A DNA stretch of 64,000 nt from Actinomadura sp. K4S16. Its GTDB lineage: Bacteria > Actinomycetota > Actinomycetes > Streptosporangiales > Streptosporangiaceae. Within the stretch, counting starts at the first letter, position 1; each line of letters opens with the position of its first letter. The stretch spans positions 225,015 through 289,014 of the forward strand of contig NZ_BDDE01000019.1 of the NCBI RefSeq assembly GCF_008327685.1. Direction: 5' to 3'. The notes under the pieces were generated by a model. That model saw only the letters and a program-made list of their open reading frames with translations, did not search any database and had not been told where the DNA came from. Both the position numbers and the translations under genes were made by a program. This document shows positions 42,078 to 52,336 of the stretch, piece after piece.

Positions 42078-42164
42078 CCGCGTGACTTTAGCGCCAGGTC
42101 CGGCGCGCCGTCGGGACGCCGTTGGTGGACGGGGCGCCGGCGCGGTGCGAGGCTGCGGAACGTG

Positions 42165-43358
42165 ATGGTCGTGGGCGCCCTGGCGTTGGCGGCGCTGGCC
42201 GGATGGCTGTACCTGGCGTTCGCGCACGGCGGCTTCTGGCGGACGGGACCGGGCCTGCCCGAGGCGCCGGAGCCGGACCCGTGGCCCGAGGTCGTGGCCG
42301 TGGTCCCGGCGCGCGACGAGGCCGCCGTCCTCCCGGAGACCCTGCCGACGCTGCTCGCCCAGCGTTACCCGGGCGCGTTCCGCGTGGTCCTGGTCGACGA
42401 CGGGAGCGGCGACGGCACCGCCGAGACGGCCGCCTCTCTGGCGGGCGGCGACCCGGCCCTGACGATCGTGCCCGCGAGGGAGCGCCCGCAGGGATGGGCG
42501 GGCAAGGTCTGGGCGATGGCGGAGGGCGTCCGGGCGGCGGGCGAACCCGACTTCCTCCTCTTCACGGACGCCGACATCGCCCACGCCCCCGGCACCGTGG
42601 AGAGGCTCGTCCGCGCCGCCGAGGCAGGACGCCGTGACCTGCTCTCGCAGATGGCCACGCTCAGCACCCGCACGGGCTGGGAACGGGTGGTCGTCCCCGC
42701 CTTCGTGTACTTCTTCGCCCAGCTCTACCCGTTCCGCCGCGTCGGCCGCGACGGGGCGCGCACGGCCGCCGCCGCGGGCGGCTGCATGCTCGTGCGCCGC
42801 GCCGTCCTGGAGCGGGCGGGCGGCCTCGCCCGGATCCACGACGCGCTGATCGACGACGTGGCGCTGGGACGGCTGGTCAAGCGCGCGGGCGGGCGCTGCC
42901 GCCTCGACCTCGGCCGCGACGTCGCCAGCCGCCGCCCCTACCCCCGCCTCGCCGACCTCTGGGCGATGATCGCCCGCAGCGCCTACCACCAGCTGCGCTA
43001 CTCGCCCGTCCTGCTCGCCGGGACCGTCGCCGGCCTGCTGCTCCTCTACGCCGTCCCGCCCGCCGCGACGGTCGCGGGACTGGCCGCCGGACCGTCCGGC
43101 CCCGGCGGGCTCGCCCTCGCGGCGGGAGCCATTGCCTGGGCCCTCATGGCGGCCACCTACGTGCCGATGCTGCGCTTCTACGGCCTGTCGCCCGCGCGCG
43201 CTCCGGCTCTGCCGCTCGTGGCACTGCTGTACGCGGCGATGACGCTCGACTCCGCGCGCCGGCACCGCGCCGGGCAGGGCGGCGCCTGGAAGGGCCGCAC
43301 TTTGTCAGCCACGCACAAAACCGGCGCCGAGGATGCTCCCCCGGCGACATTGGAGTAA
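42165..43358 (+). CDS. hpnB: Hopanoid-associated glycosyltransferase HpnB
   Basis: This 397-aa membrane family-2 glycosyltransferase has an N-terminal helix (ALALAALAGWLYLAF), a GT-A domain with VVAVVPARDEA, LVDDGSGDGTAE, RPQGWAGKVWAM, the metal-binding FLLFTDADIAH and the signature PAFVYFFAQLYPFRRV. Then come the AAAGGCMLVRRA segment and two or three C-terminal membrane helices (about 290-370). These are diagnostic of HpnB, found in hopanoid gene clusters, though other hpn genes are not nearby. ATG at 42165 (or GTG at 42162), GGAA upstream. The longer open frame before it belongs to noise opposite hsdM. Confidence 0.88.
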   Translation: MVVGALALAALAGWLYLAFAHGGFWRTGPGLPEAPEPDPWPEVVAVVPARDEAAVLPETLPTLLAQRYPGAFRVVLVDDGSGDGTAETAASLAGGDPALTIVPARERPQGWAGKVWAMAEGVRAAGEPDFLLFTDADIAHAPGTVERLVRAAEAGRRDLLSQMATLSTRTGWERVVVPAFVYFFAQLYPFRRVGRDGARTAAAAGGCMLVRRAVLERAGGLARIHDALIDDVALGRLVKRAGGRCRLDLGRDVASRRPYPRLADLWAMIARSAYHQLRYSPVLLAGTVAGLLLLYAVPPAATVAGLAAGPSGPGGLALAAGAIAWALMAATYVPMLRFYGLSPARAPALPLVALLYAAMTLDSARRHRAGQGGAWKGRTLSATHKTGAEDAPPATLE

Positions 43359-43441
43359 GTGTCTAATTACGTTACGGTCAGGTGGCCGTCACGCCGACGG
43401 CAGGGGCGAAGTCTCGCCGCCATGTCGAAGGGGTACCCGCC

Positions 43442-44695
43442 ATGTCCATCACCGTCCGCCGGGTCGTGCGCGCCGCCGTGGCGTCGTGCGTCGGCCTCGT
43501 CATGACGGCGGCCGCCCTGCAGGGCACCGCCGCCGCGGCGCCGCAGGCTCCCACGCCTCCGGCCGAGGACCCGTTCTACCAGCCGCCTTCCCCGCTCCCG
43601 GCGGGCGCGCCCGGTGACGTCATCCGGTCGCGTCCCGCGGTGTTCACCGTCGACCCGATCAGCCACTCGCCGTACGGGGACGTCAAGTCCTGGCAGGTGC
43701 TGTACAGGTCGCAGACGGGGGAGGGGCAGGCGAACGCCGTCTCGGGCATGGTCCTCGTCCCCACCAAGGAGTGGACGGGCGAGGGCGAGCGGCCGCTCGT
43801 CGCGTACGGCGTCGGGACGCGCGGGCTCGGCGACGCCTGCGCCCCGTCCTACACCCTCACCCAGGGCATGGACTACGAGGAGCTGTTCATCGCCGACGCG
43901 CTCAGCCGCGGGTGGGCCGTCGCCGTCACCGACATGGAGGGCCTCGGCACCCCCGGCCAGCACACCTACGAGGTCGGCACCTCCCAGGGGCGGGCCCTGC
44001 TGGACGTCGCCCGCGCCGCGCGGCGCCTCCCGGACGCGGGCCTCGGCGTCTCGCCGGTCGGCATCTGGGGCTACTCGCAGGGCGGCACCACCGCGGGCTG
44101 GGCGGCGGAGCTGGCGAAGACCTACGCCCCCGACCTGACGATCAAGGGCGTGTTCGCGGGCGGCGTCCCGGCGGACCTGCAGGCCGTCGCCAAGGGCCTG
44201 GACGGCTCCCCGTTCATCGCGCTCATGTTCATGGCCGCCGTCGGCTACGACGCCGCCTACCCCGAGCTCGACCTGGAGAAGTACCTCAACGACGAGGGCC
44301 GCGCGCTGCTGGCCAAGGCCAAGGACATCTGCCTGGTCAGCTTCGACGGGCCCCTCACGGTCGTCCAGACCGCGTTCAAGCACATCAGCGACTTCACGAC
44401 CAGCGACCCGCTGGCCACGCCCGAGTGGCGGCGGCGCCTGGACGCCAACAGGCTCGGCTCCACCGCCCCGAGCGCCCCGGTGCTCCAGACGCAGGCCGTC
44501 TACGACGAGATCATCCCGGCCGGGCAGGCCGACACCCTCCACAAGGCGTGGTGCGCGAAGGGTGCCAACGTCACCTGGAAGACCTACACCTTCGCCGAGC
44601 ACGCCACCGGCATGCTCTGGAGCGAGCCCGACGCGATGACGTTCCTCGCCGACCGGTTCGCCGGCAAGCCGGTCACCGGCAACTGCGCCGCCTGA
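43442..44695 (+). CDS. Secreted lipase
   Basis: This 417-aa alpha/beta hydrolase of the secretory lipase family has a signal peptide (about 1-33; VRRVVRAAVASCVGLVMTAA). The mature domain has the catalytic elbow GIWGYSQGGTT (Ser), Asp in VYDEIIPAG and His in FAEHATGM. The N-terminal DPFYQPPSPLPAGAPGDVIR is a hallmark of this actinobacterial group (related to Candida LIP and mycobacterial LipY-like lipases). Exported to hydrolyse esters or triglycerides. ATG at 43442 has GAAGGGG 8 nt upstream. Function outside the cell is clear from sequence, substrate length is not. Confidence 0.9.
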   Translation: MSITVRRVVRAAVASCVGLVMTAAALQGTAAAAPQAPTPPAEDPFYQPPSPLPAGAPGDVIRSRPAVFTVDPISHSPYGDVKSWQVLYRSQTGEGQANAVSGMVLVPTKEWTGEGERPLVAYGVGTRGLGDACAPSYTLTQGMDYEELFIADALSRGWAVAVTDMEGLGTPGQHTYEVGTSQGRALLDVARAARRLPDAGLGVSPVGIWGYSQGGTTAGWAAELAKTYAPDLTIKGVFAGGVPADLQAVAKGLDGSPFIALMFMAAVGYDAAYPELDLEKYLNDEGRALLAKAKDICLVSFDGPLTVVQTAFKHISDFTTSDPLATPEWRRRLDANRLGSTAPSAPVLQTQAVYDEIIPAGQADTLHKAWCAKGANVTWKTYTFAEHATGMLWSEPDAMTFLADRFAGKPVTGNCAA

Positions 44696-44731
44696 CCGCG
44701 CACCGGAGGGCCTTCCCGTAAGGCGATCCCG

Positions 44732-44769
44732 TAGGGCCATCCCGCTCCGCAGGGGGCAGGATGGCCCTA
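44732..44769. repeat. 11-bp inverted repeat ending at the DUF6221 start codon
   Basis: TAGGGCCATCC (44732-44742) and its exact complement GGATGGCCCTA (44759-44769) flank a 16-nt spacer. The right arm ends on the A of the ATG of the DUF6221 gene. It can be an operator covering translation initiation or an RNA hairpin that ends the lipase transcript; no T-run follows. Confidence 0.6.
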
Positions 44770-45143
44770 TGGATTTGGTGGAGTTCCTCCGCGCCCGGCT
44801 GGACCGGGACGAGCAGATCGCCCGCGCCTGCTCCGGTTCCCCCTGGAAGGCGTCCCCCTCCGGGACGGTCAGCACCGACACGGACGATCCCGCCTACGTC
44901 GCGACGGCGGAGAACGACGCGTACGCCGAGCACATCGCCCGCCACGCCCCGTCCCGCGCGCTCGCCGAGGCGGCCGCCAAGCGCCAGATCGTCGACGAGT
45001 ACGAGAAGCAGGCCTGGATCCTCGGCCAGGGCCACCGCACCCCCGAGCTGGACGCGGCCCAGTCCGTCCGGGAGAACGTCCTGCGCCTCCTCGCGCTGGC
45101 CTATGCCCACCACCCCGCCTACCAGGAGGAATGGCGGCCCTGA
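44769..45143 (+). CDS. DUF6221 family protein
   Basis: This 124-aa soluble protein matches DUF6221: MDLVEFLRARLDRDEQIAR opening, a Trp-rich early region (GSPWKA), DPAYVATAENDAYAEHIARH, then RQIVDEYEKQAWILGQG and the final LALAYAHHPAYQEEW. This family is widespread in Streptomyces and relatives, often on mobile DNA, with no known role. The start ATG forms part of an inverted repeat. It converges on the kinase-like gene 10 bp away. Confidence 0.9.
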   Translation: MDLVEFLRARLDRDEQIARACSGSPWKASPSGTVSTDTDDPAYVATAENDAYAEHIARHAPSRALAEAAAKRQIVDEYEKQAWILGQGHRTPELDAAQSVRENVLRLLALAYAHHPAYQEEWRP

Positions 45144-45153
45144 GTGTCGGTGG

Positions 45154-45783
45154 TCAGGCGGCCGTGATCAGCGCCGGATGTCCCGGGTCGTCCATCTTCA
45201 GGGCGACGTCGGCGGCGCGCACGGGCTGGACCTCGGTGTCGTAGCGCGCGTAGGCGGGCAGCGTCCACGCCTCGTCGCCGGGGGTGCGGCGGGCCAGCGC
45301 GCCGGGCGACAGCGTCAGGTGGACGGTCAGCTCGAACGGCAGCCCCCGGCCGAGCAGCAGCGAACCGTCCAGGAGGAGGACTCCGCCGGGCCGGACGCGC
45401 ACATAGTCCGCCCTCGTCGCCCGGTCGAGCGCCGCGTCCCACAGGCTCGGCAGGACCCTTCCCGTGCCGGACGGCTCCAGGGGCCCCAGCACCTCCCGGA
45501 CGAGCCCGCCCACGTCGAGCCACTCGTCGTAGAAGACGTCCGGATCGTCCCGTCCGTGCTCGTAGCGCAGCGACGCCGGGCGCAGGAAGTCGCGCGCCGA
45601 CACCCGCACGACGTCGCGCCCCAGAGCGCGCAGCGGCGAGACGAGCGCGTCGGCCAGGTCCGAGGGCGCGGCGGGCGGCGCACCGTCGACCGCCACCCGC
45701 GACCAGGAACCGGCCTTCGAAGCGGCGATCCGGTCGGCCAGCTCCTCGACCACCAGAGACGGCGAGATCGGTCGTGCGCGCAT
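45154..45783 (-). CDS. Uridine kinase-like protein lacking the P-loop
   Basis: This 209-aa protein has the layout of actinobacterial uridine kinase-like proteins: VAVDGAP..., RVSARDFLRPASLRYEHGRD (substrate segment), YDEWLDVGGLVREVLGPLEP, LLLDGSLLLGRGLP and YARYDTEVQPVRAADVALK. However the Walker A sequence expected after VAVDG (normally G-x4-GKT/S) reads APPAAPSDLADAL, with no Gly-Lys-Ser/Thr, so phosphate binding and kinase activity are probably lost. The ATG at 45783 has GGATGAGGT upstream. It is divergent from metH. Possibly a non-catalytic regulator or a decaying gene. Confidence 0.75.
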   Translation of the reverse strand: MRARPISPSLVVEELADRIAASKAGSWSRVAVDGAPPAAPSDLADALVSPLRALGRDVVRVSARDFLRPASLRYEHGRDDPDVFYDEWLDVGGLVREVLGPLEPSGTGRVLPSLWDAALDRATRADYVRVRPGGVLLLDGSLLLGRGLPFELTVHLTLSPGALARRTPGDEAWTLPAYARYDTEVQPVRAADVALKMDDPGHPALITAA

Positions 45784-45850
45784 CACCTCATCCTGCCCGC
45801 AACCCGGGCCGCGCCTGACACACCGGCCCCTCGGAATGTAACCTCGGTAC

Positions 45851-45930
45851 CGGGCCGAGAGGCGCTGCAACGGGCGAGAGCCCGCCACGCTCGGCCCGAG
45901 ACACACCTGATTCCGCAAGGGCGCCTCCCA
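45851..45930 (+). promoter_or_regulatory. SAH riboswitch in the metH leader
   Basis: CGGGCCGAG (45851-45859) pairs with CTCGGCCCG (45890-45898) to form P1, and GGGCGAGAGCCC forms an inner hairpin. The conserved GAGGCGCTGCAAC strand (45859-45871) pairs through GAGGCGC with GCGCCTC (45921-45927) as the P2 pseudoknot. This is the SAH riboswitch (ahcY element) layout. S-adenosylhomocysteine binding should turn the downstream methionine synthase on. Confidence 0.88.
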
Positions 45931-45944
45931 GATTCCATGGGAGG
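45924..45944 (+). promoter_or_regulatory. RBS-sequestering hairpin (riboswitch expression platform)
   Basis: CCTCCCA (45924-45930) pairs perfectly with TGGGAGG (45938-45944), which contains the metH ribosome-binding site. Four of its bases (45924-45927) are also used by the P2 pseudoknot of the riboswitch, so the two folds exclude each other: ligand bound, ribosome site free. Confidence 0.8.
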
Positions 45945-45957
45945 TGCTCGAAAAGAC

Positions 45958-49563
<3,606 letters not shown>

Positions 49564-49599
49564 TGGTTTTTTACCACTCCGCTTGTATAAAATGGCGGA

Positions 49600-50301
49600 A
49601 TGGGTGAACGTGAACTGGTGGACGGCGCGCCGGGCGCTCCGCTCGGCGCCAGCCGGTCCGCCGTCCTGGAGGTCCTGCGCGCGTTCGGCCCTCTCGGTGT
49701 CCGGGAGGCCGCCGAACGCACCGGGCTGCACTCGAACACCGTCCGCCTCCACCTGGACGGCCTGGTCGGCGCCGGCCTCGCCGAGCGCGCCGCCGAGCGG
49801 CCCGCGGAGGGCGGGCGGCCGGGCCGTCCCCGCGCGCTCTACCGGGCGGTGCGCGGCGACGACGGCGAGGGCGTGCGCAGCTACCGGCTGCTCGCGCAGA
49901 TCCTCACCAGCCTCGTCGCCGGGACCATGGACGACCCGTCCGGCGCGGCGGCCGAGGCCGGGCGCGCCTGGGGGCGCTACCTCGCCGAGCCGCCCGAGCC
50001 GTTCCAGAAGGTCGGGCCGGACGAGGCGCTCGACCGGCTGACCGACTTCCTGAACGGCATCGGCTTCGACTCGCAGGCCGGGGACGACCTCGTGCTCCGG
50101 CTCGTCCACTGCCCCTTCCTTGAGATCGCCGAAAGCGACCGGAAGGTCGTCTGCCCGCTGCACCTCGGCCTCATCCAGGGCGCGCTCGCCGAGATGCGGG
50201 CGCCGCTGGCCGCCGACCGGCTCGAACCGTTCGTCGAGCCGCACCTGTGCCTGGCCCACCTCAGCCGCACCGAGACCGACTCCGAAGCCCCCGACGCCTG
50301 A
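49600..50301 (+). CDS. HTH regulator with C-terminal Cys cluster (nitrite/NO-linked)
   Basis: This 233-aa protein has an ArsR/MarR-like winged helix (about 15-75; VLEVLRAFGPLGVREAAERT, then HSNTVRLHLDGL) and a C-terminal domain with three Cys (HCPFLEIAE, VVCPLHLGL, HLCLAHL) spaced like the SufR/NsrR-type Fe-S ligands. A cluster sensing NO or redox is a reasonable inference. TATAAA at 49586-49591, 8 bp before the ATG, suggests a promoter with a very short leader. The convergent hemerythrin-DUF2249 gene and the divergent NnrS/NirK operon beyond it make it the likely local regulator. It is 36 bp from metH but probably has its own transcript. Confidence 0.8.
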   Translation: MGERELVDGAPGAPLGASRSAVLEVLRAFGPLGVREAAERTGLHSNTVRLHLDGLVGAGLAERAAERPAEGGRPGRPRALYRAVRGDDGEGVRSYRLLAQILTSLVAGTMDDPSGAAAEAGRAWGRYLAEPPEPFQKVGPDEALDRLTDFLNGIGFDSQAGDDLVLRLVHCPFLEIAESDRKVVCPLHLGLIQGALAEMRAPLAADRLEPFVEPHLCLAHLSRTETDSEAPDA

Positions 50302-50322
50302 CGGCCGGAACGCCTGAACAGC

Positions 50323-50366
50323 CGGAACGCCTGGCGGCCACCGCGCCGCGGCCGCCAGGCGGGTTC
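50323..50366. terminator. Bidirectional terminator between convergent genes
   Basis: GCCTGGCGGCC (50329-50339) pairs perfectly with 50350-50360, and flanking GGAAC/GTTCC extends the stem with a small bulge. It lies between the stops of the HTH regulator and the convergent hemerythrin gene. Confidence 0.7.
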
Positions 50367-50373
50367 CGCCGGG

Positions 50374-51138
50374 TCAGGGGCGGCCGATGCGGACGCGCCA
50401 CACCTCGGGCCCGGCCTCCTCGTACTCCCAGGTGAACTCGCCGGGGTGCTCGGCGGCGAACTGGTAGTACAGCGGCTTCGGGTCGTGGTCGTTGACGAGG
50501 ACGAACGCCGTCCCCGCCGCGAGCGCGCCGAACGCCTCGAAGATCTGCGCGTGCCGCTGGGCGGGGACGAGGGTCCGCACGTCCAGCTCCCCGCCGGTCA
50601 CCTCGGCGGTCGCGCCGGGCGTGCCGGGGTCGTCGTGGCCGCCGCAGGTGCAGCCCGCGCCCTTCGCGGGGCCGCCGAGGACCTCCCGCATGCCGGCGAG
50701 CAGCCCGGCGAGGTCGACGCCCGCGTCCACGAGCGCGGGCAGGATCAGGTCGTTCTCCTTCGCCAGGTGCGACTGGAACAGCGCGTTGAGCGCCGCCGCC
50801 GCGCCGACCGCCTCGCCGGGCGTCCGCGCCGCCCGCAGTTCGGCTACCCGCTCACGCAGGACGGCGTGCTCGGCCAGCATCGCGCGCAGCAGCAGCCGCG
50901 CCTCGGGGAGGTCCTCCGCGGCCCGGTAGAGGGTCTTCTCCTCGGCGTCGGCGTGCGGGAGGACCTCCTCCTCGCAGAACGCGGCGAGCGCGTCGCGCCG
51001 GTCATGGGGGGCGGCCAGCTGGTCGGCCGCGCGGGTGATCGTGAGGGCGTGGTCGGCCATGGTCCGGCCGAGCCGCTCGTGGTGGTCGCGGATCGCCTGG
51101 ACGGTGTCCTGCTGCGGGTGGGCGGTCGATGTGGTCAT
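50374..51138 (-). CDS. Hemerythrin-DUF2249 protein
   Basis: This 254-aa protein has an N-terminal hemerythrin-like four-helix bundle (about 10-150) with the iron ligands visible as His/Glu pairs (IRDHHERLG, EEEVLPHADAEEKTLYRA, LAEHAVLRE, FQSHLAKENDLILP). A small Cys/His-rich hinge (GCTCGGHDD) leads to a DUF2249 domain (about 180-254; LDVRTLVPAQRHAQIFEAF, LVNDHDPKPLYYQF). This combination occurs in proteins tied to NO, nitrite and denitrification regulation or NO scavenging. ATG at 51138 has GGAGGAG 5 nt upstream. Divergent from the NnrS-like and NirK genes. Confidence 0.9.
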   Translation of the reverse strand: MTTSTAHPQQDTVQAIRDHHERLGRTMADHALTITRAADQLAAPHDRRDALAAFCEEEVLPHADAEEKTLYRAAEDLPEARLLLRAMLAEHAVLRERVAELRAARTPGEAVGAAAALNALFQSHLAKENDLILPALVDAGVDLAGLLAGMREVLGGPAKGAGCTCGGHDDPGTPGATAEVTGGELDVRTLVPAQRHAQIFEAFGALAAGTAFVLVNDHDPKPLYYQFAAEHPGEFTWEYEEAGPEVWRVRIGRP

Positions 51139-51179
51139 GAGCACTCCTCCTGCATCTGTTTTTCACAACACTATATGTA

Positions 51180-51186
51180 TTTATAC
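51180..51186 (-). promoter_or_regulatory. GTATAAA motif in the divergent nitrite-module promoter
   Basis: GTATAAA reads on the minus strand at 51186-51180 inside a GTAT-TT-ATAC inverted repeat (51177-51186), between the divergent hemerythrin and NnrS-like genes. The same GTATAAA stands at 49585-49591 before the HTH regulator gene. It may be a shared operator or part of -10 elements. Confidence 0.35.
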
Positions 51187-51193
51187 TTCTGTC

Positions 51194-52336
51194 ATGGAGA
51201 AACAGGCGGGCGGGGTGGCCGGGACGCGGGCGGGAGCCGCCGTGCGAGCCGGGGCGGGGCGCGGACTCGCGGTGCGCCGCCTCCCGATGCTCGCCGGGGC
51301 GCTGCTCTCCCTCGTCGCCGCCCTCTGGGGCGCCCTCGTTCTACTGGGGCTTGACGTCCCGCTCCCGCGAGCCGGGTTCGCCGCCGGGCACGGCCCGCTG
51401 ATGGCGCTCGGCTTCCTCGGCACGCTGATCTCCCTGGAACGCGCCGTCGCCCTCGCAAGCCCCTGGGCCTACGCCGCCCCCGCGCTCGCCGGAGCCGGCG
51501 CCCTCGCCACCGCCGCCGGGCTCGACCGGCCCGGGCGGCTCCTGCTCACCGCCGCGGGCGGCTGGCTCGTCGCCGTCTACATCGCGGTCCTGACCGGCCG
51601 CCGCACCGGGCCCGACCTGCTCGTCCAGACGGCGGGCGCCGTCGCCTGGTACGCGGGCGGCCTGCTGTGGGTCGGCGGCCGGACGGTCATCGAGATCGTC
51701 CCGTGGCTCGCCGCGTTCCTGGTCCTCACGATCGCGGGGGAGCGGCTCGAACTCGCCCGGATCGCGTTCGCCGGCCGCCGCGCCACCGCCGGACCGGTCC
51801 TCGCGGCGGCCCTCGTCCTGGCGGGCGCCGCCGCCTCCGTCCCCTGGCCGGACGCGGGATGGCGCCTCACCGGCCTCGGCATGGCCGCGCTCGCCGGCCT
51901 GCTCGCCGTCCGCGACGTCGCCCGCCGGACCATCCGCATGCCGGGCCTGCCGCGCTACGCCGCCGCCTGCCTCCTCGCCGGATATGTCTGGCTCGCCGTG
52001 GCCGGTTCGATCTGGCTCGCCGCCGGACGGCCGGACGGCGGCGGGCCGTACGACGCCGCCCTGCACGCCGTGTTCCTCGGCTTCGTGATGTCGATGGTCT
52101 TCGGGCACGCCCCGGTGATCCTGCCCGCCGTGCTCCGGGTGCGCCTGCCGTTCCACCCCGTCCTCTACGCGCCCCTCGCCCTGCTCCACGCGTCCCTCCT
52201 CCTGCGGCTCGCGGGCGACCTCTCGGGCGTCCCGGGCCTGCGGACGGCGGGAGGCGTCCTCGGCGAGGTGGCGCTCCTGCTCTTCGGCGGCTGCGCCGTG
52301 GCCGCGGCCCGCCTGCTGCGAAGGGAAGCGCCATGA
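51194..52336 (+). CDS. NnrS-like polytopic membrane protein
   Basis: This 380-aa integral membrane protein has about ten to twelve hydrophobic helices spread over its length. Its conserved features are AGHGPLMALGFLGTLISLER near the N-terminus and the Met/His-rich HAVFLGFVMSMVFGHAPVIL near the C-terminus, both NnrS-like. NnrS proteins bind heme and copper and protect denitrifiers from NO-related stress. Its TGA overlaps the ATG of the nirK fusion (ATGA, 4 nt), so they form a coupled operon. ATG at 51194 was chosen because upstream sequence is the intergenic promoter. Confidence 0.75.
   Translation: MEKQAGGVAGTRAGAAVRAGAGRGLAVRRLPMLAGALLSLVAALWGALVLLGLDVPLPRAGFAAGHGPLMALGFLGTLISLERAVALASPWAYAAPALAGAGALATAAGLDRPGRLLLTAAGGWLVAVYIAVLTGRRTGPDLLVQTAGAVAWYAGGLLWVGGRTVIEIVPWLAAFLVLTIAGERLELARIAFAGRRATAGPVLAAALVLAGAAASVPWPDAGWRLTGLGMAALAGLLAVRDVARRTIRMPGLPRYAAACLLAGYVWLAVAGSIWLAAGRPDGGGPYDAALHAVFLGFVMSMVFGHAPVILPAVLRVRLPFHPVLYAPLALLHASLLLRLAGDLSGVPGLRTAGGVLGEVALLLFGGCAVAAARLLRREAP

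Noticed and set aside
40629..42164. Long plus-strand frame in front of hpnB
   Set aside because: It runs opposite hsdM and hsdS, is full of Arg/Pro/Val low-complexity sequence and has no domain; family similarity of HpnB begins at 42165.
44770..45957. Plus-strand extension of the metH frame
   Set aside because: MetH sequence starts at the ATG at 45958 after the riboswitch; upstream translation is Pro/Arg-rich noise and crosses two other genes.
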